Of a stretch of DNA of 64,000 bases, positions 15,800 to 24,564 are shown piece after piece. The notes under the pieces were generated by a model that was not told the DNA's origin, did not search any database, and saw nothing but the letters and a program-made list of their open reading frames with translations. The translations under genes and the position numbers were made by a program. Source of the stretch: DASQEH01 sp035633755 (GTDB lineage Bacteria > Actinomycetota > Actinomycetes > Propionibacteriales > Nocardioidaceae); the NCBI GenBank assembly GCA_035633755.1, contig DASQEH010000073.1, positions 1 through 64,000 of the forward strand, read 5' to 3'. Every line of letters begins with the position of its first letter. Position 1 is the first letter of the stretch.

Positions 15800-16780
15800 C
15801 TACTCCTCGCCGTAGGTGACTAGGTGGCACAGGGCTGACAGGCTGCCATCAGCAAGTCGCGCCATGACATCCGGCAGCTCGTCGAAGCGGGAGCTTCCCG
15901 TGATCAGCGAGTCGAAGGCCGGGTCACGCAGCAGTTGGAGGGCCAGGAGCAACCGCTCGCTGGTGGAGCGCCTGGAGCGTCGAGAAGGCGCTACGGCGCC
16001 GACCTGGCTGGCGCGGATGCTCAGGCGACCGGAGTGGAAGGACCCGCCCAGCGACAGGTGAACCGGTGAATCGCCATACCAGCTCATGTCGATCACCTCG
16101 CCTTCGGGAGCCAGCAAGTCGAGCGACCGCTGGAGCCCGGCCGACGTGGCGCTGGTGTGCACGACCATGTCGCGTCCGTCCGCCGCATCCTCTGGCAGCG
16201 CGAAGTCGACGCCGAGCGCGGCGGCGGCACCGGCCCGAGTCGCGTCGGTGTCGACCAGACACACCTGCACTTCGGGGAGTCGAGCGAGCAGACGCGCCAC
16301 ACAGCAACCCACCATGCCGGCGCCCACGACGGTGATCCGGTCGCCGATCATGGGACCGGCATCCCACAAGGCGTTGACGGCGGTCTCGACGGTCCCAGCC
16401 AACACCGCCCGGTCCGGCGGCACGTCCTCGGGGACGACAGTCACGGCGTCGGCCGGCACAACGTAGTCGGTCTGGTGGGGGTACAGGCAGAAGACGGTCC
16501 GGCCCTTCAGCGCCGGAGGGCCGTGCTCCACGACTCCCACGTTGAGGTACCCGTACTTCACGGGTGCCGGGAAATCTCCCGCCTGAAAGGGTGCGCGCAT
16601 CGCGGCGTACTGGTCAGCCGGGACACCGCCACGGAACACCAGTGTTTCGCTCCCCCGGCTCACCCCGGAACGAAGCGTACGTACTCGAACGTCTCCCGGA
16701 CCTGTCCCGGGCACGGCGACGGGAGCGATCTCGCCTCGGCCCGGTTCGCGCAGCCAGAACGCGAAGGCCTCCCTCTCCAT
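15800..16780 (-). CDS. Zinc-less MDR (alcohol dehydrogenase-like) oxidoreductase
   Basis: This 326-residue medium-chain dehydrogenase has the nucleotide fold ITVVGAGMVGCCVARLLARLPEVQVCLVDTD. At the usual catalytic-zinc site (G-x-C-G-T-D) it reads SGVSRGSETLVF, so Cys is replaced by Ser, and no structural four-Cys lobe is seen. It should bind NAD(P) but not use catalytic zinc. The ATG at 16780 follows GGAGGG; longer starts run into the divergent promoter. As first gene of the operon it probably acts on the same undescribed product. Confidence 0.85.
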   Translation of the reverse strand: MEREAFAFWLREPGRGEIAPVAVPGTGPGDVRVRTLRSGVSRGSETLVFRGGVPADQYAAMRAPFQAGDFPAPVKYGYLNVGVVEHGPPALKGRTVFCLYPHQTDYVVPADAVTVVPEDVPPDRAVLAGTVETAVNALWDAGPMIGDRITVVGAGMVGCCVARLLARLPEVQVCLVDTDATRAGAAAALGVDFALPEDAADGRDMVVHTSATSAGLQRSLDLLAPEGEVIDMSWYGDSPVHLSLGGSFHSGRLSIRASQVGAVAPSRRSRRSTSERLLLALQLLRDPAFDSLITGSSRFDELPDVMARLADGSLSALCHLVTYGEE

Positions 16781-16825
16781 CACCGTCGTCCCTCCAAGCC
16801 TGGGATGAACAGAACCGTCGTTTTT

Positions 16826-16842
16826 GGTATGACTGTCGTACC
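16826..16842. promoter_or_regulatory. Palindrome in the divergent promoter
   Basis: GGTATGACTGTCGTACC is a 17-bp inverted repeat (one mismatched pair) between the divergent dehydrogenase operon and the CDP-alcohol phosphotransferase fusion gene. It lies 19 bases before the latter's GTG. It may be an operator controlling both directions. No regulator gene is adjacent. Confidence 0.5.
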
Positions 16843-16860
16843 CCACAACACGGAGGCACG

Positions 16861-19257
16861 GTGCGTCGGGTTCCAGGCGGTCCGCTGTTCAACGCCGGCC
16901 CCATTATCGGATTCGTAGCTTCGCTGGGACTCTTGGGTGCGCTGATGGCAACAGCGGGGCTCAGCGGGTACGGCTGGGCGTTGGGAGTGCTGTGCGCACT
17001 AGGAACGAATGGCGCTCTGCTCAGAGGTATCACCCTCCAAGCAGGACGATTCGCCCTGGGCCCCGCCGACTGGGTCACCCTGGTCCGCTCGGTGCTGGTC
17101 GCCGGGGTGGCGGCGCTGGCCACTGAAGCCATGCGAAGCCCCGGCCCCGTGTCGGGCCTGGTCGCTCTTTGCACCGTGGCACTCGTGCTCGACGCCGTAG
17201 ACGGCGAGGTCGCGCGGCGCACAGGAACGGCGTCGGCGTTGGGCGCGCGCTTCGACATGGAGGTGGATGCGCTCCTGATCCTGGTGCTCAGCGTGTACGT
17301 CGCCTCGACGACCGCCTGGTGGGTCATCGCGATCGGGGCGGCGCGCTACCTGTTCGTGGGCGCCAGGTGGGTCCTTCCTTGGCTGCATGGGTCTGCCCCG
17401 CCGCGCTACTGGTGCAAGGTCGTCGCCGCCATCCAGGGAGTCGTCTTGACGGTGGCAGCGGCAGGAGTCCTTCCGCACGCCGTCTCGGTTGTCCTGCTGG
17501 CGGTCTCTCTGGTCCTGCTGATGGAGTCCTTCGGCCGCGAGACCTGGGAGCTGTGGCGGGCGCACGGCCACGAGGCCGACTCGTCAGCACTAGCGGCCTC
17601 CACGGTGGCCGCCAAGGAGAGCTCCGATGGTTCAGGCCAGCGTCGCCGAGGACTGCGCGCCGCCGTGTCGGTGGTGGCATCGGTTCTGGCCTGCCTGACA
17701 GTGTGGTTCGCCCTCGTGTTCCCTAACGAAATCGATCGCTTGACGCCCGCGACGTTCCTCAGCATCCCCATCGAGGGACTCTTCCTGGTAGCACTTGCTC
17801 TGGTGCTCCCCAACCGGGCGGTGAGCATGGCGAGCGCGCTGTTCGGTCTCGCCCTCGGCCTGCTGGTCATCGTGAAGATCCTCGACATGGGCTTCTTCGT
17901 GGTCTTCGACCGTCCGTTCGATCCCGTGAACGACTGGGCCTACCTCCGACCCGGTGCCGGGGTACTCAGCGACTCAGTCGGCCAAGGGTGGGCGATCGCT
18001 GCGGCGGTAGCCGCCGCAGTGCTCGTCGTACTCATCCTCGTCGTGACGCCGCTGAGCGCCCTACGCCTTGCTCGGCTGGCCGCGGCCCATCGACCCACGT
18101 CAATGCCCGTTGCAGCCGGGTTGGCGGTCGTGTGGAGCGTGTGTGCTGTGTCCGGACTCCAGTTCGCGCCGGGCACGCATGTGGCCTCAACGAGTGCCGC
18201 CAGCCTGGCCTATGGCCAGGTGTCGCAGCTGCGCGACAACATCAAGGACCGTAAGACCTTCGCCGCAGAGATCGCCGTTGACGACTTCCGCAACGTACCG
18301 GCGGACGACTTGCTGACGCGGTTGCGCGGCAAGGACGTCCTGCTCGTGTTCGTGGAGAGCTATGGCCGCGTCGCGGTGGAGGACCCCGCGTTCTCGAAGC
18401 ACATCAACCCTCTGCTCGATGACGGGTCGAGGAGGCTGCGCTCGGCCGGCTTCTCCTCCCGGAGCGCCTATCTCACGTCACCGACGTTCGGGGCTGCCAG
18501 CTGGTTGGCCCACTCGACTTTGCAATCGGGTCTATGGGTTGACAGCCAGCAGCGGTACAACCAACTGCTCACGAACGAGCGAGTGACCCTGACCTCGGCG
18601 TTTGGCAGCGCGGGCTGGCGGACGGTCTTCGACGTACCGGCCAACACGCACGACTGGCCGGAGGGCGCCGCGTTCTACTCCTTCGACGAGCTCTACGACT
18701 CGCGGAACGTGGGGTACGTCGGTCCCAAGTTCGGCTACGCCACCATGCCGGACCAGTACACGCTGTCCGCCTTCCGGCGTCTCGAGCTCGCGCAGCCTGA
18801 CCGTAAGCCGGTGATGGCCGAGATCGATCTCGTGTCGAGCCACCACCCCTGGACACCGCTACCGCGGTTGGTTGACTGGACCAGCCTGGGGAACGGATCC
18901 GTCTTCGATGCCATGGCGGAAGGGGGCTCTGACGACGCCGGCGGCGATTCCGACAGCGTACGTGCCTTGTACCGGCGCTCGATCGAGTACTCGCTGAACA
19001 CCGTCGTGTCCTTCGTCGAGACGTTTCCGGACCCGAACCTGGTCCTGGTCGTCGTCGGTGATCACCAGCCGCACAGCTACGTCAGCGGCGACGAGGCCGG
19101 CCACGACGTGCCGATCTCCATCATCGCCCACGATCCGGCGGTGGTGGACCAGATCTCAGGCTGGGGCTGGGAACCTGGGATGAACCCTGGCCCCGAAGCG
19201 CCCGTCCTGCGGATGGACTCCTTCCGCGACCGCTTTCTGACTGCGTTCGGCCGATAG
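16861..19257 (+). CDS. Fusion: CDP-alcohol phosphatidyltransferase and sulfatase/LtaS-type domain
   Basis: This 798-residue membrane protein is a fusion. The N-terminal 240 residues carry a perfect CDP-alcohol phosphatidyltransferase motif beginning at Asp111 (DAVDGEVARR, then G-x3-D-x3-D). A set of membrane helices follows. Residues from about 490 form an outer-face alkaline-phosphatase/sulfatase domain with FVESYGR (Glu499), SPTFGAASWLAHSTLQSG and VVVGDHQPHSY. That domain resembles LtaS/OpgB phosphoglycerol transferases. It could make a phospholipid and then move its head group onto another acceptor. GTG at 16861 follows GGAGG. It is divergent from the RibA/PTPS operon. Confidence 0.88.
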   Translation: MRRVPGGPLFNAGPIIGFVASLGLLGALMATAGLSGYGWALGVLCALGTNGALLRGITLQAGRFALGPADWVTLVRSVLVAGVAALATEAMRSPGPVSGLVALCTVALVLDAVDGEVARRTGTASALGARFDMEVDALLILVLSVYVASTTAWWVIAIGAARYLFVGARWVLPWLHGSAPPRYWCKVVAAIQGVVLTVAAAGVLPHAVSVVLLAVSLVLLMESFGRETWELWRAHGHEADSSALAASTVAAKESSDGSGQRRRGLRAAVSVVASVLACLTVWFALVFPNEIDRLTPATFLSIPIEGLFLVALALVLPNRAVSMASALFGLALGLLVIVKILDMGFFVVFDRPFDPVNDWAYLRPGAGVLSDSVGQGWAIAAAVAAAVLVVLILVVTPLSALRLARLAAAHRPTSMPVAAGLAVVWSVCAVSGLQFAPGTHVASTSAASLAYGQVSQLRDNIKDRKTFAAEIAVDDFRNVPADDLLTRLRGKDVLLVFVESYGRVAVEDPAFSKHINPLLDDGSRRLRSAGFSSRSAYLTSPTFGAASWLAHSTLQSGLWVDSQQRYNQLLTNERVTLTSAFGSAGWRTVFDVPANTHDWPEGAAFYSFDELYDSRNVGYVGPKFGYATMPDQYTLSAFRRLELAQPDRKPVMAEIDLVSSHHPWTPLPRLVDWTSLGNGSVFDAMAEGGSDDAGGDSDSVRALYRRSIEYSLNTVVSFVETFPDPNLVLVVVGDHQPHSYVSGDEAGHDVPISIIAHDPAVVDQISGWGWEPGMNPGPEAPVLRMDSFRDRFLTAFGR

Positions 19258-19300
19258 GTCGGGTCGTGGTCTGCGCGGCGTCGGGCGGCGCCCGCCGTTG

Positions 19301-20257
19301 TTAGCCCATACGTGCCGAACGCAGGCTGCGGACGAGCGTCTCCAGTGCCGCCGCGGCCGCAGTGCAATGGCGAGGGAAACTGAGGAAGCCGTGCGGGCTG
19401 TCAGCAAAGTCGACCGCTTCTACGGCAACGCCGCCCTCGCGCAGCCGTTGGGCGTATCGTCGCCCGTCATCGACAAGTGGGTCATGGTCGGCAGTCAGGA
19501 TCAGGGCCCGCGGCAACCGCGAATGGTCCCCGGCGAGCAGCGGCGACAGGGCCGGGTCGCGCGGGTCACCGGTGGGACCGAGGTAGAGCTCCACGAAGGC
19601 GCGCAGATCGGCTGCCCGCAGCAGCGGCTCGTGAGGATGCTGCTTGATCGACGGCGACGAAAGCGTCAGATCCGTGATGGGATACGCCAGGGCTTGCAGG
19701 ACGATGTCGGGGCCACCAGTGTCGCGAGCAGCCAGCGCGACACTGGCGGCGAGGGTGCCGCCGCTACTGTCACCTAATACCGCTAGCTGGTCAGCCCGTC
19801 CGCCGAGAGCACCCGCGTGGTCGGCCACCCACGAGGTGGCGGCGCAGGCGTCCAGGTGCGCTGCCGGGGCCGGATGCTCTGGCGCGAGGCGATAGCTCAC
19901 CGAGACGACGACTGCCGGAGTGCGAGCGCAGACGTTGCTGCACAACCAGTCTCCGGTGTCGAGATTGCCGAAGACGAATCCACCGCCGTGAAACGCCACC
20001 ACCACCGGCAGTCCCGACGGCGGCGCCCAATCGGCCGGTCGGTACACCCGCGCAGGAATCTCGCCCCCCGGACCGGGAATGGTGATGTCGGCCGCCGTCA
20101 CCCCGGAAGCGCGACGGCCGTTGAGCCACTCCACAAGTCGTCGGGGCGCCGTCGGATTGCGTAATCTCGCGCGCTTGTCGTGCGACATCCCAGCGATCGG
20201 TCCCGTGGACCAGGCCACCGCCTTGCCGAGCAGCCGCACCCTGAGGTCGAGGCTCAT
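19301..20257 (-). CDS. HSL-family alpha/beta hydrolase (esterase)
   Basis: This 318-residue esterase of the hormone-sensitive-lipase family has the oxyanion motif HGGGFVFG, nucleophile elbow GDSSGG, acid in LTADHDPLVDD and His in SPHGFLSF. The substrate is probably a short-chain ester. The ATG at 20257 follows AGGAGC; a longer in-frame start lacks a ribosome site. It sits 13 bases after the ABC permease gene in the same direction, so it may be the last gene of that operon. Confidence 0.9.
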   Translation of the reverse strand: MSLDLRVRLLGKAVAWSTGPIAGMSHDKRARLRNPTAPRRLVEWLNGRRASGVTAADITIPGPGGEIPARVYRPADWAPPSGLPVVVAFHGGGFVFGNLDTGDWLCSNVCARTPAVVVSVSYRLAPEHPAPAAHLDACAATSWVADHAGALGGRADQLAVLGDSSGGTLAASVALAARDTGGPDIVLQALAYPITDLTLSSPSIKQHPHEPLLRAADLRAFVELYLGPTGDPRDPALSPLLAGDHSRLPRALILTADHDPLVDDGRRYAQRLREGGVAVEAVDFADSPHGFLSFPRHCTAAAAALETLVRSLRSARMG

Positions 20258-20270
20258 CGCTGCTCCTGCG

Positions 20271-21839
20271 TCACCGCAGGTCACGATGGGCCAGGAGCGC
20301 CTGACCAGCAACGCTGACACACAAGGCGACTCCGCACAACGCAACCCAGGGCACGACCGCGAACTGGTCGGCGGGCATCCTGGCGACGTGCTCGAACGGC
20401 GAGAGCATCGTCACCGAGCTGGGCAGCGCCATCAGGTCGCCGAACAGCCCGACGAAGGAGCACCACGCGAGGGCTGTCCACCCCACAACGGCGGAGGCCC
20501 AGCCGAGTCCGTGCGCAAGCCGGATCACGGCAGTCACCACCAGGACCGCCGGCAGGTAAGACAGCGCGGCGGCAACCGGAGGCCACACCGCGTCTGCATC
20601 GGTCGTCACCGCCGCGTGTGCGATTCCGGTGCCGATACCCGCGGAGAGAAGGACGGTGACGGTCCCGAGCACGGTGACGACAGTGTGCTGCAGCGCCCAC
20701 CGCGATCGGTGCAGCGGGCCGGCCAACAGGTGCTCCACTCGCCCAGCACTTTCCTCGCCATCGGGGCGGAGGGCGGACACGGTGGCCGCTGCAGCCGCCA
20801 GCAGGGCGAGCATCAGCACCGCAGTGCTCAGGAACCCGTCCACCAGCGTGGTACCCGCAAAGAGGTCGGCCGTGAAGTCAGAGTCACCGAGCACGTCGTC
20901 AGCGGAGTCGGCCAGCGCACCGTAACCCAGCCCGGAGATGAGCAAGCCGAGTGACCAGCCGATGATGGTTCCGCGGTGGAGTTTCCAGGCGAGTGCCCAA
21001 GCACCGATGTCAGTGTCGGGAGTCCGCCGTGCCGTGAGGGTCCACAACCCGGTGCCGTAGTCGCGGCGGCCGTGGAGCCACACGGCGATCGTCAACAGCC
21101 CCCCGGTGGCAGCCGCGGACAGCGCAAGGGGCCACCACCGCTCGTCCGCGAAGGGCCGAGTGGCCTGCCCCCAACCGATGGGGCTGAACCAGGAGACAGC
21201 AGCGGGGCCGGCGTCGCCGAGCCCCCGAACGAAGAATGAGGCGCCGATCGCCACACTGGTGATGGCGTAGGCGGTTCGCGTCCCGACGCTCAGCTGCGCT
21301 GCCACAGCCGCCACCCCGGTGAAGACCCAGCCGACCAGGGTCAATGATGCTCCGAGGGTCATCGAGCCGGCGGCTGGCAGGCCGTAAGCGATCAACCCCC
21401 CGCCAACGACACTGCCGAGGACGACGTTGGCCAGCATGGCGAGACCGACGGCCGATGCCAACGGAGCGAGCCGGTCGATGGCGCCTGCGCGGATCAGCTC
21501 CGCGCGGCCGGTCTCCTCCTCCATGCGAGTGTGTCGCCCGACGATCAACATGCTCATCAGGCCTGCGACGACCGCGCCGTATGCGGCGGACTGCCACGCC
21601 ACCTGGCCTCCGATGGTGTCGAGTGCCCGGGCCGGTCCGGTCATGGCGAGCATCGCCTGGTTGCTGGACATCGCCACCGCGGCCTGCTCGAGATCTTCAG
21701 CGGTGGGGTACATCGCCTCGACGCTCTTGGCTTGGGAGAAGTACAGGAAGCATCCTCCGGTGATCCAGGCGAAGAGAAGCCAGCGGTCGCGTCGCCAATG
21801 CGCACGGATCAAGATCGCAACAGCTGCCGGCGTACTCAT
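20271..21839 (-). CDS. ABC-2 type exporter permease
   Basis: This 522-residue protein has about twelve hydrophobic segments arranged as two repeats, the pattern of single-chain permeases of the polyketide/tetronasin exporter type (COG3559-like). RMEEETGRAELIRAGAIDR between early helices and its echo RPDGEESAGRVEHLLAGPLHRSRW in the second half are typical. It overlaps the ATPase gene by 4 bases and forms the channel for it. The substrate may be a lipophilic antibiotic or lipid. Confidence 0.87.
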   Translation of the reverse strand: MSTPAAVAILIRAHWRRDRWLLFAWITGGCFLYFSQAKSVEAMYPTAEDLEQAAVAMSSNQAMLAMTGPARALDTIGGQVAWQSAAYGAVVAGLMSMLIVGRHTRMEEETGRAELIRAGAIDRLAPLASAVGLAMLANVVLGSVVGGGLIAYGLPAAGSMTLGASLTLVGWVFTGVAAVAAQLSVGTRTAYAITSVAIGASFFVRGLGDAGPAAVSWFSPIGWGQATRPFADERWWPLALSAAATGGLLTIAVWLHGRRDYGTGLWTLTARRTPDTDIGAWALAWKLHRGTIIGWSLGLLISGLGYGALADSADDVLGDSDFTADLFAGTTLVDGFLSTAVLMLALLAAAAATVSALRPDGEESAGRVEHLLAGPLHRSRWALQHTVVTVLGTVTVLLSAGIGTGIAHAAVTTDADAVWPPVAAALSYLPAVLVVTAVIRLAHGLGWASAVVGWTALAWCSFVGLFGDLMALPSSVTMLSPFEHVARMPADQFAVVPWVALCGVALCVSVAGQALLAHRDLR

Positions 21840-22738
21840 GCTGCCACCGCCACGTCGTCGTTGCCGTAGTGCCGCAGGAAGAGATCCTCGAGCGTCGGTG
21901 GATGACTCGTAAGACTGACAATCCCGAGGCGACCAAGGGCCTCGATCGTGACCCCCAGGTGAGGAGCGTCGACATCCAGTGAGACTCTTTGTCCGGCGAC
22001 CTCGACGCGGTGCGTGCCAGGCAAGGTGGCGATGTGCGTAGCGGGGCGACGAGTCTCAGCGATGACTGTCGTCCTCGTGAGGTGTCTGAGGTCCTCGAGA
22101 GTACCGGTCTCCACGGTGCGGCCCGCGCGCACGATGCTGACGCGGTCGCAGAGTCGTTCGACCTCATCCAGGATGTGGCTGGACAGCAGCACGCTGACCC
22201 CCCGGGCAGTGGCGTCCTCGACGCATGACTGGAAGGTCGCTTCCATCAGAGGGTCGAGTCCGGACGTTGGCTCGTCCAGCATGAGCAGATCGACATCACC
22301 GCAGAGCGCGGCGACCAAGGCGACCTTCTGGCGGTTGCCCTTCGAGTAGGCCCTGCCCTTCTTGGCGGGGTCGAGCTCGAACCGCGCAATCAGGTCGTCT
22401 CGACGCTTGCGGTCAATCCGGCCGCGCAGGCCGGCGATCAGGTTGATCGCCTCGAGGCCGGTGAGGTTCGGCCACAGGTTCACGTCGCCAGGCACGTAGG
22501 CCAGCCGGCGGTGAAGTCGAGAAGCGTCACGCCATGGGTCCCCGTCCAGCAGCCGAACCGTTCCTGAGTCCGCGCGTAGCAGACCGAGCAGGACACGAAT
22601 TGTCGTGGACTTGCCGGCTCCGTTCGGCCCCAAGAACCCGTGCACCTCCCCCTCCCGTAGCTCGAGGTCGAGTCCGTCGAGGGCCCGGAAGGAGCCGTAG
22701 CACTTGACGAGGCTTTCGATTGTGACGACCGGTTGCAT
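21836..22738 (-). CDS. ABC transporter ATP-binding protein
   Basis: This 300-residue ATPase has Walker A GPNGAGKST, a signature region YSKGNRQKVALVAAL (SKGNRQK replacing the LSGGQ core), Walker B LLMLDEPTSGLD and switch His SSHIL. The C-terminal 80 residues resemble the DrrA-type regulatory extension. It pairs with the permease at 20271-21839. AGGAAG precedes the ATG. Its promoter region holds three inverted repeats with GGTGG/CCACC arms, shared with the divergent FAD-enzyme operon. Confidence 0.92.
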   Translation of the reverse strand: MQPVVTIESLVKCYGSFRALDGLDLELREGEVHGFLGPNGAGKSTTIRVLLGLLRADSGTVRLLDGDPWRDASRLHRRLAYVPGDVNLWPNLTGLEAINLIAGLRGRIDRKRRDDLIARFELDPAKKGRAYSKGNRQKVALVAALCGDVDLLMLDEPTSGLDPLMEATFQSCVEDATARGVSVLLSSHILDEVERLCDRVSIVRAGRTVETGTLEDLRHLTRTTVIAETRRPATHIATLPGTHRVEVAGQRVSLDVDAPHLGVTIEALGRLGIVSLTSHPPTLEDLFLRHYGNDDVAVAA

Positions 22739-22803
22739 GTCTTCCTACTTCCTGTGGGAACGATCGAGCGGCTCGGGCGAGCGCTGGATCGACCATTCCT
22801 CGA

Positions 22804-22903
22804 GGTGGTGTGGCTTCGCACCACCCCGCTCCGCAAACCACCTGGGGTGGCCAAGCGTCCACCCCAGGTGGACTTCTGACCGGGGTGGTGCCGGGCCACC
22901 CCG
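22804..22903. promoter_or_regulatory. Cluster of GGTGG/CCACC inverted repeats
   Basis: Between the ABC ATPase and the divergent small gene lie GGTGGTG-N8-CACCACC (22804-22825), CCACCTGGGGTGG (22838-22850), CCACCCCAGGTGG (22859-22871) and CGGGGTGG-N7-CCACCCCG (22881-22903). The middle two are each CCACC-N3-GGTGG, centred 21 bp apart (two turns), and together also form a perfect 13-bp stem with an 8-base loop. The same 13-bp palindrome recurs at 27602-27614. This looks like a multi-site operator. Confidence 0.7.
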
Positions 22904-22922
22904 TCGTCCGGACTATGGCCCT

Positions 22923-23216
22923 ATGACAGCCACCGGAAACTGCTACCGCCTCATCGTCGCCGGCCGCATCGCCCATGCAGCCGCCGACATCATCGAGGCA
23001 CGATTCGGCTCGGCAGCGTCAGTCCACACCGATGGCGCGGACACGGCGATCGACCTCGCTTCAGACCAACCGTCTTTGCGAGCTCTCGTCACTTTGCTCT
23101 GGGATGTCGGACACGACTTGCTGTCGATCACCCAGTGTCCCGACGGTTCGCACGACGCAGGGTCCGCCCCGCAGCTCCTCATCCACCCCTCGTCAACCAT
23201 CCCGACACGCACATAG
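22923..23216 (+). CDS. Small hypothetical protein (BON/AsmA-like not recognised)
   Basis: This 97-residue protein reads MTATGNCYRLIVAGRIAHAAADIIEARFGSAA, ATDLA-like middle, then SLRALVTLLWDVGHDLLSIT. The alternating beta-alpha-beta look (YRLIVAGR, TDGADTAIDLASDQPSLRALVTLLWDVGHDLL) suggests an ACT-like or ferredoxin-like small domain. I do not recognise a family. It ends 7 bases before the FAD monooxygenase start and must be cotranscribed with it from the palindrome-rich promoter. Confidence 0.6.
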   Translation: MTATGNCYRLIVAGRIAHAAADIIEARFGSAASVHTDGADTAIDLASDQPSLRALVTLLWDVGHDLLSITQCPDGSHDAGSAPQLLIHPSSTIPTRT

Positions 23217-23223
23217 GAGAGCC

Positions 23224-24528
23224 ATGAGTATCGACGAAGTTCAGGCACATGAAACGACTGTCTGCATCGCCGGATGCGGACCCGCAGGCGCCATGCTGGG
23301 GCTCATGCTCGCCCGAGCCGGGGTCGACGTCGTCGTGTTGGAGAAGTACCGAGACTTCTTCCGCGACTTCCGAGGAGACACGATCCACGCGTCGACGCTG
23401 CAAGTGCTCGACGAGCTGGGCCTTCTCGCCGGCTTCCAGGAGCTGCCGCAGCAGCGCACCACAAGCATTGCCTTGATGACTGACGACGGGATGCTCACGC
23501 TGGGGGACTTCACCCGGCTGCCGGGTCAGTTCCAGGCTCTGTCCATGGTGCCGCAGTGGGACTTCTTGGACTTCATCACCGCCCAGGCTGCGCAGCTCCC
23601 GACCTTCACGCTGCGTCGCGAGGCCGAGGTCACCGGACTGATCGAGGAGAACGGAGTCGTACGCGGCGTGCGCTACCTGCACCGCACCGACAATGTTGGC
23701 GTCAGGGAGCGGCAGCTGCGAGCAGTGCTGACCGTCGCCGCCGACGGCCGGCACTCAGCCGTGCGCCAGGCCGCAGGACTCCTTCCCATCGAGTTCGGCG
23801 CTCCCATCGATGTGCTGTGGTACCGCGTGCCCAAACACGATGGCGACCCCGAGGGCTCGTTCGCCAGGGTGGTCCCGGGCCGGTTTCTGCCCATGATCGA
23901 CCGAGGCGACTACTGGCAGGGCGCCTACACCATGCCCAAGGGCACCTTCGACCAGATGAAGGACAAGGGGATGCAGACCCTGCACGCAGAGCTCCGCCGA
24001 GCCATGCCGTTCCTTGGTTCGCGGATCGAAACCGCCTTGCGGAGCTGGGACGACACGGGCTTCCTGGAAGTCAGGGTCAACCGGCTCCGCCGCTGGTACC
24101 GACCAGGGCTGCTGTGCATCGGGGACGCGGCGCATGCCATGTCTCCCGTTGCGGGTGTCGGCATCAATCTGGCCATCCAAGACGCCGTGGCGGCCGCCAA
24201 CGAGCTCGCCGAGCCGCTGCTCGACGGCACCCTCACCGTGCGCGACCTCGCCCGAGTACAGCGTCGCCGCTCGCTTCCGACCCGTGTCACCCAACGCGTA
24301 CAGAGGCTGATGCAGAGGCAGATCGTCTCCGCCGCGGGTCGGCCAGACATGCCAACCAGCATCCCGCTCCCCCTGCGAGTCCTCAGCCGCACCCCGCCGC
24401 TCCTGCGACTCTTCTCGCGCTTCATGGCAATCGGCGTCCGCAACGAACACGTCAAGCCTGTACTCCACCCCCATGCCGCGATGGTCCGAAGCAGCGCACC
24501 CGCACCGGACAGCCACGTTCAGACCTGA
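23224..24528 (+). CDS. FAD-dependent aromatic-type monooxygenase
   Basis: This 434-residue flavoprotein of the PHBH/UbiH class has the FAD-binding GxGxxG in IAGCGPAGAMLGLMLARAG, Glu39-type ribose contact (VVLEKYRDF), the DG motif VAADGRHSAVR and the GD motif LLCIGDAAHAMSPVAGVGINLAIQDA. It should hydroxylate or epoxidise an aromatic or polyketide-like substrate using NAD(P)H and oxygen. GGAGAG precedes the ATG at 23224. It is divergent from an ABC-2 drug-type exporter, so the pair may modify and expel the same compound. Confidence 0.9.
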   Translation: MSIDEVQAHETTVCIAGCGPAGAMLGLMLARAGVDVVVLEKYRDFFRDFRGDTIHASTLQVLDELGLLAGFQELPQQRTTSIALMTDDGMLTLGDFTRLPGQFQALSMVPQWDFLDFITAQAAQLPTFTLRREAEVTGLIEENGVVRGVRYLHRTDNVGVRERQLRAVLTVAADGRHSAVRQAAGLLPIEFGAPIDVLWYRVPKHDGDPEGSFARVVPGRFLPMIDRGDYWQGAYTMPKGTFDQMKDKGMQTLHAELRRAMPFLGSRIETALRSWDDTGFLEVRVNRLRRWYRPGLLCIGDAAHAMSPVAGVGINLAIQDAVAAANELAEPLLDGTLTVRDLARVQRRRSLPTRVTQRVQRLMQRQIVSAAGRPDMPTSIPLPLRVLSRTPPLLRLFSRFMAIGVRNEHVKPVLHPHAAMVRSSAPAPDSHVQT

Positions 24529-24564
24529 CAGCTCGTCGCCGGGTCCGGGGGGGCACGACGTGCC

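Noticed and set aside
22838..22871. Reading the 13-bp stem-loop as a terminator
   Set aside because: It lies between two divergent starts where no transcript should end, and each arm is itself a palindrome repeated at another promoter.
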